64,000 bases of DNA from Brevundimonas fontaquae (GTDB lineage: Bacteria; Pseudomonadota; Alphaproteobacteria; Caulobacterales; Caulobacteraceae). The position numbers and the translations under genes were made by a program. The stretch is from NCBI RefSeq assembly GCF_017086445.1, contig NZ_CP070968.1:2728001-2792000 (forward strand). Reading direction: 5' to 3'. Shown piece after piece: positions 39,503-46,689 of this stretch (position 1 is its first letter; every line of letters starts with the position of its first letter). A model generated the notes under the pieces. It saw nothing but the letters and a program-made list of their open reading frames with translations, had not been told where the DNA came from and ran no database searches.

Positions 39503-41272
39503 ATGACCGAAACCCCGCAGCATGACACCGGCCGGACGGGCCTTGGCGGCGCCTCGGCCCTGTTTGCGATTCGCCTGGCGACGGGTCTGGTTCAGGGGCT
39601 GGCGCTCTATCTCCTGTATCTGGCGGCCGACAGCCGCGTCTGGCCCGAAAGCCAGCCGGTGGTGTTCGGCGCCCTGGCCTTGGTGGCCGGCTATGTGCCG
39701 GTGGTCGTTCTCGCCGGCGTGGGTCGGATCAAGCCGCTGGCCCTGATCCTGTGGGCGGCGGCGGCGGCCGGCGTGCTGGCTCTGCTGGGCGCCCATGATG
39801 TCGCCCGCCAAGTGCTGAAGCCGCATGAGCAGCCGCCCTTCCTGAGTTTCTCCGTACTGGCCTTCGGCGCGGCGGCCCTGTTCATCGCCCACCACCTGAT
39901 CGTGCCCGCGATCCGCGAACGACGCTGGGTCGTCGACTATCCCGACTATTTCGACATCGCCTGGAAGGCGGGGGTGCAACTGGCCCTGTCGCTGGGCTTC
40001 ACCGGCGCCTTCTGGATCCTGCTGCATCTGGGCGCGGCTTTGTTCAAGATGATCGGCCTAGCCTTTCTGCAGCACTTGCTGAGCGAGGCGTGGTTCGCCA
40101 TTCCCGTCACGGCCCTGGTCTTCGCCACCGCTGTCCAGCTGACCGATGTGCGGGACGGCCTGATCCGGGGCGTGCGGACCGTGGCGTTGATGCTGCTGTC
40201 CTGGCTGCTTTTGGTGATCACGGTCCTGGTCGGCGGCTTCCTTCTCGCCCTGCCTTTCACCGGCTTGGACGGCCTGTGGGAGACGCGCAGCGCGACGGCC
40301 CTGGTGCTGTCGGCTGCCGCCGCCCTGATCGTTCTGATCAACACCGCCTATCAGGACGGGCGCGCCGACAATCTGCCGCCGGTCGCTCTGCGATACGGCG
40401 CGCGGGCGGCGTCTGTCTTGATCGCGCCGCTGATCTTTCTGGCCGCCTGGGGCCTGGGCTTGCGGATTGGCCAGCATGGGTTGACGCCCGATCGGATCAT
40501 CGCCGCCGCCTGCACCCTGGTCGGCGCGGTCTATGGCGCGGGCTATCTGTTGGCGGCCGTAAAGCCGGGCGGCTGGATGAAGCCGCTGGAGCGGACCAAT
40601 GTCGTTGCGGCGGTCCTGTCGGTTCTCGTCATCCTGGCCCTGTTCAGCCCGCTGGCCGATCCCGCCCGGCTCTCGGTGCAGGATCAGGTCGCGCGGTTGC
40701 AGCGTGGGGCCGTGTCCGCTGACACCTTCGACTATGACTTCCTGCGTTTCGAGAGCGGCAAGGCCGGTGAGACGGCGCTCCGTCGTCTGGCCGCCTCAAC
40801 CCATCCTCGCATCGCGCGAAACGCGCGCGCCGTCCAGGCTCGCCCGTGGCCGTCCGGCGATACCGCGCAGGGGCGGCAAGCGCGCAAGGCCGCCATCCGC
40901 CTGAAGGCCGTCGATGGCCAATCCGTGCCCGCCAGCTTCGTCGATCAGTTGGACGCGCAGGTCGACGTGCTGTTCAGTTGCAATGCGGAAGCCCCCTGTG
41001 TCGTCCGATCGACGGACCTGAATGGCGACGCACGAACCGATCTGCTGGTCGCCACGGCTCGCGAAATCGTCGCCTTCGATCAGGACGCCCAGGGCCAGTG
41101 GCGCGTGACGGGTCGATACGCCTTCACCTGCGGGCGCAACGCTGAGCGGATGAACGAAGGCCTGTCGAAGAGCGTCGCGACGGCCCCGGCCGCCCTGCCC
41201 GACCTAGTTGTCGACGGCCAAAGATTGCGCGCTAGCCCCGAGGTGCGATGCGACGCGACAGAGCCGCGTTAA
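39503..41272 (+). CDS. DUF4153 membrane protein
   Basis: The 589-residue protein has about 11 transmembrane helices (residues 20-400) with the DUF4153 pattern (WVVDYPDYFDIAWKAGVQLA, VALRYGARAASVLIAPLIF). The last 190 residues are soluble and predicted to be outside the membrane, including a segment with DLNGDARTDLLVA that looks like an FG-GAP or EF-hand-like loop. The function of DUF4153 is unknown. It precedes the NtrC-type regulator, separated by 106 bases. Confidence 0.8.
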   Translation: MTETPQHDTGRTGLGGASALFAIRLATGLVQGLALYLLYLAADSRVWPESQPVVFGALALVAGYVPVVVLAGVGRIKPLALILWAAAAAGVLALLGAHDVARQVLKPHEQPPFLSFSVLAFGAAALFIAHHLIVPAIRERRWVVDYPDYFDIAWKAGVQLALSLGFTGAFWILLHLGAALFKMIGLAFLQHLLSEAWFAIPVTALVFATAVQLTDVRDGLIRGVRTVALMLLSWLLLVITVLVGGFLLALPFTGLDGLWETRSATALVLSAAAALIVLINTAYQDGRADNLPPVALRYGARAASVLIAPLIFLAAWGLGLRIGQHGLTPDRIIAAACTLVGAVYGAGYLLAAVKPGGWMKPLERTNVVAAVLSVLVILALFSPLADPARLSVQDQVARLQRGAVSADTFDYDFLRFESGKAGETALRRLAASTHPRIARNARAVQARPWPSGDTAQGRQARKAAIRLKAVDGQSVPASFVDQLDAQVDVLFSCNAEAPCVVRSTDLNGDARTDLLVATAREIVAFDQDAQGQWRVTGRYAFTCGRNAERMNEGLSKSVATAPAALPDLVVDGQRLRASPEVRCDATEPR

Positions 41273-41378
41273 CGGGACGCTCACCACGCCGTGTCACCCG
41301 ATTTTCACCTCGCCACCCTAGAAATCGTCCCGAAACGATCCATCCGTGACGGGTTGGGCGACAGGACAAGGGATTTTC

Positions 41379-42830
41379 ATGGCCAAGACCATCCTGGTCG
41401 TTGACGACGATCCGACCCAGCGCCGGCTGATCCAGGCCGTGCTGGAGCGGGACGGCAACGCCGTGGTCCATGCCGCCAGCGGCGGCGAGGCCATCGACCG
41501 GATGACGCGCGGCGGCGGGGCCGACCTGATCCTGCTCGACATGGTGATGCCCGAGATGTCGGGGCTGGAATGCCTGGCCGAACTGCGTAGCGCCGGGATC
41601 AACGAGCCAGTGATCGTCCTGACGGCCAACGGCGGCATCGACATGGTGGTCAAGGCCATGCAGGCCGGAGCCCAGGACTTCTTCGTCAAACCGGTGGGCC
41701 CGGAACGCCTGCTGGTCGGCGTGCGCAACGCCATGCAGATGAAACGCCTGACCGCCGAGGTCGGGCGCCTGACCAAGCGCGTCCAGGGCCGCACCAGCTT
41801 CGACGATATCGTGGGCGACAGCCCGCCGATGCGCATGGTCAAGGCGTTGGGCGCCCGGGCCGCCAAATCCTCGATCCCCGTCCTGATCACCGGCGAGAGC
41901 GGCGTCGGCAAGGAGGTCATCGCCCGCGCCCTGCACGGCGCCAGCGACCGGGCCGGCAAACCCTTCGTCGCCGTCAACTGCGGCGCCCTGCCCGCCAATC
42001 TGATCGAATCCATCCTGTTCGGACACGAGAAGGGCGCCTTCACCGGCGCCGTTGACAAGACGCTGGGCAAGTTCCGCGAGGCAGACGGCGGCACCCTGTT
42101 CCTGGACGAGATCGGCGAACTGCCGCTGGACATGCAGGTCAAGCTGCTGCGCGCGCTGCAAGAAGGCGAGATCGATCCCGTCGGCGGCAAACGCCCGGTC
42201 AAGATCGACGTGCGCATCGTCTCGGCGACCAATCGCGACCCGGCCCAGCAGGTCAAGGACGGCGCCTTCCGCGAGGACCTGTTCTACCGCCTGAACGTCT
42301 TCCCGATCGAGGCCCCGTCCTTGCGTGACCGGCGCGAGGACATCGCGCCCCTGGTCGATCACTTTATCGCCCGCTTCAACGCTGAGGAGGGCAAGCGGAT
42401 CGCCGGATGCGCGCCCGAGACCCTGGCCCTGCTGCAAGGGTTCGACTGGCCCGGAAACGTGCGACAGCTGGAAAATGCGGTGTTCCGCGCCATAGTGCTG
42501 GCCGATGCGCCCTTCCTTCAGCCGCACGATTTCCCCGCGATTTCAGGCGTCGCCGCGCCCATGCCCGACGCCCAACCCCTGCAGGCCGCCACAGCCGCCG
42601 GCGTCCAGACCGACGCCGCCGCGCAGGTCGATCAGCCGATCCGGATCTTGGACGAGCGCGGCCATCTGCGCACACTGGAAGACATCGAACGCGACCTGAT
42701 CCAGCACGCCATCGAGGTCTATGCCGGGCACATGAGCGAGATCGCGCGCCGCCTCGGCATCGGCCGCTCGACCCTGTATCGCAAGGTCAGGGAACAGGGG
42801 CTGGAAGGGCAGTTGAAGGAAGCGGGTTGA
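41379..42830 (+). CDS. Sigma-54-dependent response regulator, TacA-like (NtrC family)
   Basis: The ATG at 41379 ([19 protein letters not shown]) gives 483 residues. Receiver domain (residues 1-120, Asp in [23 protein letters not shown]), AAA+ domain with Walker A GESGVGKE, the sigma-54 contact loop GAFTGA, Walker [11 protein letters not shown] and arginine-finger [10 protein letters not shown], then a Pro/Ala linker and a Fis-type helix-turn-helix ([19 protein letters not shown]). The receiver start and C-terminal end recall Caulobacter TacA, a stalk and cell-cycle regulator, but this is by memory. No cognate kinase is adjacent. Confidence 0.9.
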   Translation: MAKTILVVDDDPTQRRLIQAVLERDGNAVVHAASGGEAIDRMTRGGGADLILLDMVMPEMSGLECLAELRSAGINEPVIVLTANGGIDMVVKAMQAGAQDFFVKPVGPERLLVGVRNAMQMKRLTAEVGRLTKRVQGRTSFDDIVGDSPPMRMVKALGARAAKSSIPVLITGESGVGKEVIARALHGASDRAGKPFVAVNCGALPANLIESILFGHEKGAFTGAVDKTLGKFREADGGTLFLDEIGELPLDMQVKLLRALQEGEIDPVGGKRPVKIDVRIVSATNRDPAQQVKDGAFREDLFYRLNVFPIEAPSLRDRREDIAPLVDHFIARFNAEEGKRIAGCAPETLALLQGFDWPGNVRQLENAVFRAIVLADAPFLQPHDFPAISGVAAPMPDAQPLQAATAAGVQTDAAAQVDQPIRILDERGHLRTLEDIERDLIQHAIEVYAGHMSEIARRLGIGRSTLYRKVREQGLEGQLKEAG

Positions 42831-42833
42831 GGG

Positions 42834-43220
42834 TTACGCTTCTGATTCCAGCCTCTTCAGAAACGCCGCCACACTTCCCTCTCCGTCATCCTCGGGCTTG
42901 ACCCGAGGATCCGGCGCCCAGCCGCATAGACTTGGGTAGAGATCGACCCATTCGGGGTTCGTCCGTTCGATCAGTTCCAGCTTCCAGACGCGATTCCAGC
43001 GTTTCAGCGCCTTCTCCCGCCGGATTGCGTTCGTGACCAGTTCGAACTGCTCGTACCAGACCAACATTCCGCACCCGTAACGACTGGCGAAACCTTCGAA
43101 AGCCCCGGTCCTGTGCTGATGGCCGCGTTCATAGAGATTCGACGTCATTCCGATGTAAATGACACCGTGCGGTCGGCTGGCTTGGATCTAGGTGGCGATG
43201 AAAGGGCGACGCTCGCTCAT
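42834..43220 (-). pseudogene. GIY-YIG nuclease-like gene interrupted by an in-frame amber codon
   Basis: Reading from an ATG at 43220 (MSERRPFIAT) the frame meets TAG at 43188-43190, then continues in the same frame with IQASRPHGVIYIGMTSNLYE and typical GIY-YIG sequence (RGHQHRTGAFEGFASRYGCG, LVWYEQFE, ALKRWNRVWKLELIE). The stop replaces the position of the conserved Tyr of the GIY half (families read ATYxxASRPHGxxYIG). An internal start at 43148 would give 104 residues lacking this half-site, so the nuclease is probably inactive. The C-terminal residues (DPRVKPEDD) are encoded by a REP palindrome. Single substitution would restore the gene; an assembly error should be considered. Confidence 0.75.
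42884..42912 (+). repeat. REP-type palindrome, copy 1
   Basis: ATCCTCGGG (42888-42896) and CCCGAGGAT (42902-42910) form a 9-bp inverted repeat around CTTGA. This is a widespread alphaproteobacterial extragenic palindrome. It lies within the 3' end of the GIY-YIG pseudogene. A second copy with inverted orientation lies at 43244-43272. Confidence 0.8.
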
Positions 43221-43243
43221 AAACGCTGAGTTGTGGACAGGCC

Positions 43244-43272
43244 GATCCTCGGGTCAAGCCCGAGGATGACGA
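43244..43272 (-). repeat. REP-type palindrome, copy 2 (inverted)
   Basis: The same palindrome with loop TCAAG, so in the opposite orientation to 42884-42912. It lies just upstream of the pseudogene start (43220), so the two copies bracket the pseudogene. Confidence 0.8.
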
Positions 43273-43276
43273 ACGG

Positions 43277-43657
43277 TTATGGCTCTTTTGGTTTCCTGCC
43301 CCACCGCCGTTTCGGCTCTTCGCCATTAGCCTTGGCGGTGATCTCTTTCAGTTTGCGGCCCTGCATGGCCGACAGGGCCTGGCCCGGCGCGCCTTTTTCA
43401 GGGTCGGCGAAGGCGCGGCCGTGGGTCTTTACGCGGTCGCTGACGGAATCGAGGAATTCGCCCTCCCATTCGGACAGAGAAACGCCTGCCTTCTCTGCAG
43501 AGCGGCGGGCGCGTTTCAAAGCGTTGAGAGCAGCGCGTTTGGCGGCTTCGCGCTGTTGCTCAAATGGACTCGGGGTAGGCTTCTTGGCGAAGCCATCGCC
43601 TTTCAGGCCGCCTGATCGCGACAGCCCGCCTCCTGGCTTGAAGGGGGTGCGCTTCAA
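43277..43657 (-). CDS. Hypothetical basic protein next to gapR
   Basis: The frame starts with TTG at 43657, 12 bases after the gapR stop, with GAGG upstream. The 126 residues are strongly basic (MKRTPFKPGGGLSRSGGL, RWGRKPKEP) with a helical Ala/Lys/Glu middle region (EQQREAAKRAALNALKRARR). No motif is recognised. The basic ends suggest a nucleic-acid-binding protein. It is probably in an operon with gapR, which may explain the pairing. Because the start is TTG the N-terminus is uncertain. Confidence 0.55.
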   Translation of the reverse strand: MKRTPFKPGGGLSRSGGLKGDGFAKKPTPSPFEQQREAAKRAALNALKRARRSAEKAGVSLSEWEGEFLDSVSDRVKTHGRAFADPEKGAPGQALSAMQGRKLKEITAKANGEEPKRRWGRKPKEP

Positions 43658-43669
43658 GCCGGGTCAGCC

Positions 43670-43945
43670 TCAGATCTCGCCGAGCGCCGACAGATAGAGG
43701 TCCAGGATGGCGTCCTCTTCCTGACGCTTGGCCTTGTCCTGCTTTCTGATGCGGATGACCTTGCGCAGGATTTTGACGTCGTAGCCCTCGCCCTTGGCCT
43801 CGGCGAAGACCTCCTTCATGTCGGTCATGACGGCCTGCTTGTCCTCTTCGAGACGCTCAAGGCGCTCGATGATGGTGCGAAGGCGGCCCTGCGCCGTGGC
43901 GGTGAGAACGTCGGAACCACCGTCGAACGAGGCGTCGTCAGCCAT
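43670..43945 (-). CDS. gapR: Nucleoid-associated protein GapR (DUF2312)
   Basis: GapR tracks overtwisted, AT-rich DNA ahead of replication forks and is essential or important in Caulobacter. The 91-residue protein has the DUF2312 pattern (AQGRLRTIIERLERLEEDKQ, MKEVFAEAKGEGYDVKILRK, RIRKQDKAKRQEEDAILDLY, LSALGEI), which matches the Caulobacter GapR sequence closely. It is coiled-coil at the N-terminus, basic in the middle. The start is ATG at 43945, following CTGGAG. Confidence 0.93.
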   Translation of the reverse strand: MADDASFDGGSDVLTATAQGRLRTIIERLERLEEDKQAVMTDMKEVFAEAKGEGYDVKILRKVIRIRKQDKAKRQEEDAILDLYLSALGEI

Positions 43946-44061
43946 GGGGAATACTCCAGAAATCAGGCGCGGACGCTAACCCTGCGGACAGGCGCGCGAC
44001 AACCGCGAACACGAAAAAGGCCGCGGACAGAAATCCGCAGCCTGTGGATCGTCATCTTTCA

Positions 44062-44096
44062 AGCGCGCTATCGCCCCTTCGGGCTGCTTGAGCGCG
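44062..44096 (+). repeat. Inverted repeat flanking rpmJ, left copy
   Basis: The 35-base stretch AGCGCGCTATCGCCCCTTCG and following GGGCTGCTTGAGCGCG has a near-identical inverted copy at 44428-44460 (about three differences and one length difference). Each copy contains a small GCCC-TTC-GGGC hairpin. The pair encloses rpmJ and its promoter. It could form a terminator-like hairpin for rpmJ and for the tRNA, one on each side. Confidence 0.75.
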
Positions 44097-44141
44097 ACCC
44101 AGCGTGCGCACGCCGCCGAAGCAGCGCGCAGCGAACGCTGC

Positions 44142-44267
44142 TTAGCCCTGCTTCGCCTTGAAGCGCGGGTCGGTCTTGTTGATGACGAAGACGACGCCCT
44201 TGCGACGCACGACCTTGCAGTCGCGGTGGCGGGTCTTCAGCGACTTGAGCGAGCTACGGACCTTCAT
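44142..44267 (-). CDS. rpmJ: 50S ribosomal protein L36 (YkgO-like type)
   Basis: A 41-residue reading frame: [20 protein letters not shown], then [20 protein letters not shown] and G. This is L36 of the type with fewer cysteines (only one Cys here), seen in many alphaproteobacteria, which would not bind zinc. ATG at 44265-44267 is preceded by CAGGA. A clear promoter is found 67-95 bases upstream (44334-44362). It is single-gene, on the same strand as gapR. Confidence 0.95.
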   Translation of the reverse strand: MKVRSSLKSLKTRHRDCKVVRRKGVVFVINKTDPRFKAKQG

Positions 44268-44333
44268 GGTCGGACGTCCTGAAAGAAACCAATAAGAAAG
44301 CCGCTGACCCGGTCGGATCGCGGCGGAGGCGGT

Positions 44334-44362
44334 CGTATAGAGAGAGGGGTTCGGAAGGTCAA
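44334..44362 (-). promoter_or_regulatory. Sigma-70 promoter of rpmJ
   Basis: On the minus strand TTGACC (44357-44362) and TATACG (44334-44339) are separated by exactly 17 bases, about 67 bases before the rpmJ start. This is a strong match to the housekeeping consensus. Confidence 0.7.
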
Positions 44363-44427
44363 GCCGCCAAAGCCCAAAACCGCAGAAAACCCAGTCCCCG
44401 TCTGCTCTGCGAGCTGCTTCCCCTCAT

Positions 44428-44460
44428 GTGCTCAAGCAGCCCGAAGGGCGATAGCACGCT
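44428..44460 (-). repeat. Inverted repeat flanking rpmJ, right copy
   Basis: Inverted partner of 44062-44096; starts GTGCTCAAGCAGCCCGAAGG and ends GATAGCACGCT. It lies 11 bases beyond the 3' end of the tRNA-Cys, on the minus strand, where it could act as its transcription stop. Confidence 0.75.
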
Positions 44461-44470
44461 CAGAAAACTT

Positions 44471-44547
44471 TGGAGGCCTGACCTCCGAGTCGAACGGAGG
44501 GTTTACGGGGTTGCACGCCCGCCGCGTCGCCGCTCCGCCATCAGGCC
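44471..44547 (-). tRNA. tRNA-Cys (GCA), structurally unusual
   Basis: The minus strand gives a 77-nt tRNA. A perfect 7-bp acceptor GGCCTGA/TCAGGCC is followed by T (the Cys discriminator) and an encoded CCA. The D-arm pairs GCG with CGC. The anticodon stem GCGGG pairs with CCCGT (one G-T) around CGTGCAAC, an 8-nt loop with GCA after T. The T-arm is CCTCCG/CGGAGG around TTCGACT, i.e. a 6-bp stem instead of 5. E. coli tRNA-Cys is 74 nt; here the extra three bases are one in the anticodon loop and one base pair in the T-stem. It is therefore a real tRNA fold with two unusual features. cysS lies about 2 kb away. Confidence 0.78.
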
Positions 44548-44564
44548 GTCAGAGCTGGTGCGTC

Positions 44565-44593
44565 ATTACGACACACACGTCTAAGGCGTCCAA
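44565..44593 (-). promoter_or_regulatory. Possible promoter of the tRNA-Cys gene
   Basis: On the minus strand TTGGAC (44588-44593) and CGTAAT (44565-44570) are 17 bases apart, 18 bases before the first base of the tRNA. Moderate match. Confidence 0.4.
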
Positions 44594-44739
44594 TACAAAG
44601 GTGGTTAACAGCGCGCCTTACACCCGAGCGGGGAACGGCGAGGCAACACATTCGCGCGGCGCGCGCTTTAGGGCGTCGAAATGGCCGTTCGCGCGGATGT
44701 CATTTCGTGTCTGACCCCGGGGGCTTTAGTTTGAATCTC

Positions 44740-46023
44740 ATGCGCTTTTCCTACCGTCTTCTCCTGATCGGCTGCGTCTCGGCCTGCGCGCCCATGCTGC
44801 CCGAGCCACAGGTGAATCTGCCCACACCGCAACCCCAGCCGCAGGCGGGCGCACCGGTCACGACGCCGGCCCCCGCCCCCCAGACGCCGCCGTTGGCCGC
44901 CTATGACCAGCAGGGTTTCGAGGGCTGGAAACAGGGGTTCCTCGCGCGCAAGGGCGGCGCCCGCCGCGCGGACTACGCCCGGGAACTGGAGGGCCTGACG
45001 CCCGATCCGACGGTGATCCGCCTGGATCGCAACCAGCCTGAATTCTCCAAACCCGCCGGCGCCTATGTGCAGAACGCGGTGACCCCCGTGCGAATCGCGC
45101 AGGCCAAACAGCGCATCGACCGGGTGCCGTGGTCGGTGGTTCAGCGATTCGGCGTGCCCAGCGAGATCCTGGTCGGCGTGTGGGCCCAGGAGAGCGCATT
45201 CGGTCAGGTGCAGGGCGACTATGACGTGATCCGCTCGCTGGCGACCCTGGCCTATGACGGTCGCAGGCGCGATTGGGCCGAGGGGCAGCTGAAGGACGCG
45301 CTGGACATCGTCGTGGACGGCCGGCGCGAGCGTGCGGGTCTGAAGGGCAGCTGGGCCGGGGCCATGGGCCAGACCCAGTTCATGCCCGACAACTATCTGC
45401 GCCTTGGCGTGGATCAGGACGGCGACGGCAAGGTCGACATCTGGCGCGACGATGCCGACGCCCTGGCGTCCGCCGCCAACCTGCTGGCCCAGGCCGGGTG
45501 GAAACGCGGTCAGGGCTGGGGGTATGAAGTCACCCTGCCCTCCGGCTTCGACTATGCCGAGGCGGAAGGCCCGAAACACAACTGGGCCTATTGGGCGGCC
45601 AAGGGCGTGCGCCTGGCGCAAGGCGGCACGCCGAACGGCGCAGAGGCGCTGGAAGAGGCGACCATCCTGCTGCCTCAGGGCGCGAACGGTCCGGCCTTCC
45701 TGGCCCTGCCGAACCACTATGTGATCCGCCGCTACAACAACTCGGTGTCCTACGCCCTGGCCATCGGCCTGACGGCGGACGGGATCATGGGCAAGCCGGG
45801 GCTGACGAAGGCCTGGCCCAACGACCCGTCGATGACGCGCGACCAGCGCATCGGGGCGCAGCGCGCCCTGACGCAGCTGGGTTACGATACCCAGGGCGTC
45901 GATGGGGTGATCGGCTCCAACACCCGCGCGGCCCTTCGTCGCTGGCAGATCGCCAACAACCGGATCGCCGACGGCTATCTGACGCCGGCGCTGGCGGACG
46001 AACTGATCCGCCGGACGAACTGA
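44740..46023 (+). CDS. Lytic murein transglycosylase, MltB family
   Basis: Peptidoglycan lytic enzyme of the outer membrane. ATG 44740 gives 427 residues with a lipobox (CVSAC, second Cys). Catalytic SLT_2 domain (about residues 55-350): GVWAQESAFGQVQGDYDV with the catalytic Glu, SWAGAMGQTQFMPDNYLRLG, WGYEV. A C-terminal PG-binding domain follows (QRALTQLGYDTQGVDGVIGS, NTRAALRRWQ). A Pro-rich linker separates the lipid anchor from the domain. The frame extends upstream to 44707, but the lipoprotein signal fits the later start. Confidence 0.9.
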   Translation: MRFSYRLLLIGCVSACAPMLPEPQVNLPTPQPQPQAGAPVTTPAPAPQTPPLAAYDQQGFEGWKQGFLARKGGARRADYARELEGLTPDPTVIRLDRNQPEFSKPAGAYVQNAVTPVRIAQAKQRIDRVPWSVVQRFGVPSEILVGVWAQESAFGQVQGDYDVIRSLATLAYDGRRRDWAEGQLKDALDIVVDGRRERAGLKGSWAGAMGQTQFMPDNYLRLGVDQDGDGKVDIWRDDADALASAANLLAQAGWKRGQGWGYEVTLPSGFDYAEAEGPKHNWAYWAAKGVRLAQGGTPNGAEALEEATILLPQGANGPAFLALPNHYVIRRYNNSVSYALAIGLTADGIMGKPGLTKAWPNDPSMTRDQRIGAQRALTQLGYDTQGVDGVIGSNTRAALRRWQIANNRIADGYLTPALADELIRRTN

Positions 46024-46059
46024 GGGCGTAAATCCGGGCATGATTCGGCGCTCCTGCCT

Positions 46060-46460
46060 TTTTGCCGGGCGGAGGGATGGAGGGCTGGGCGGAGCGCCGG
46101 GCCTTCGCCCGGAGTGTGATTAGAGATTACCGTTTCGACGAAGGGTGTGACGCTCCGCGCGGGGGGTTGGCCTGCAAGCTCGGGGCGCCGAGCGGTGGCG
46201 GTCTTATCGCCTAACCCCATAAGCCTGCGACGGGCGGGTCGGAGCAGCGATCCCCGATCCCCGGTGCGGCCGAGTATCCCCCTCGACCCTGTGACGCGAC
46301 TGCGGACGCCGGGGCGATTCCCCGACCGATCAGCCCCGGCGCCGCGATGGGATTTCACCACCGCCCCCGTTCCATCCGCTCTCGCCGCCGCAAGGTCGCA
46401 GGCCTTACGAGCCCTCCATGCGACGAGACGGATGTATTATGGGGCCGTTTGACCCCTTAG
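46060..46460. ncRNA. Possible structured RNA (strand undecided)
   Basis: No gene is supported in 46024-46689. The part 46060-46460 has many strong helices: GGCGGAGCG (46089-46097) with CGCTCCGC (46151-46158) around the hairpin CCGGGC-CTTC-GCCCGG; GGGGTTGGC (46163-46171) with GCCTAACCCC (46209-46218) around GCTCGG/CCGAGC; CGCCGGGG (46307-46314) with CCCCGGCG (46334-46341); and GGGG...CCCC at 46441-46456. Such nested pairing exceeds what I see in other spacers here. I checked for tmRNA tag, RNase P and SRP signature blocks and found none, so it is not one of those. It could be a 3'-UTR, an unknown ncRNA, or GC-rich chance. Confidence 0.35.
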
Positions 46461-46539
46461 ATGGGAGAAGGGGCAGATATTTCGGCAAGAGGTTGAAATC
46501 GTTTGGGAGGGGCCAGCGTCATTGCGATGGCTGAGCATC

Positions 46540-46681
46540 GTCTCCTCCCCATGTCATGGGGAGGTGGCTCGAAGCGCAGCGGAGAGACGGAGGGGCTCTT
46601 CGCGCATCCCCGACCTCTGTGGGACGTCAAGAGCCCCTCCACCGCTTCGCGGTCCCCCTCCCCGCGCTGCGGGGAGGAGAC
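46540..46681. repeat. MITE-like palindromic element
   Basis: A 142-bp element with perfect 11-bp terminal inverted repeats: GTCTCCTCCCC (46540-46550) and GGGGAGGAGAC (46671-46681). Inside, GGAGGGGCTCTT (about 46589-46600) pairs with AAGAGCCCCTCC (about 46629-46640), so the whole element can fold into a long hairpin. A decayed copy is at 91-163. It codes for nothing and ends 9 bases from the cysS stop, where it may serve as a terminator. Confidence 0.7.
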
Positions 46682-46689
46682 GGTTGATC

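Noticed and set aside
41265..41300. Possible CtrA site near TTAAC before the TacA-like gene
   Set aside because: Only a half-site is seen; the second TTAA at the required spacing is absent.
43129..43326. 65-codon minus-strand frame with SSSSGLTRGSACPQ
   Set aside because: Its sequence is the translation of the REP palindrome and the pseudogene 5' end; such peptides recur wherever the repeat occurs.
46147..46452. 101-codon plus-strand frame in the MltB-cysS spacer
   Set aside because: No ribosome binding site, Arg/Ser/Pro-rich translation and no known motif; the DNA structure suggests RNA rather than protein.
46060..46460. tmRNA (two-piece type) or RNase P RNA
   Set aside because: I found TTTCGAC and several stems, but no tag-like reading frame (such as ANDN...AVAA) and no GAGGAAAGTC block. 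The region is kept only as an unassigned possible RNA.
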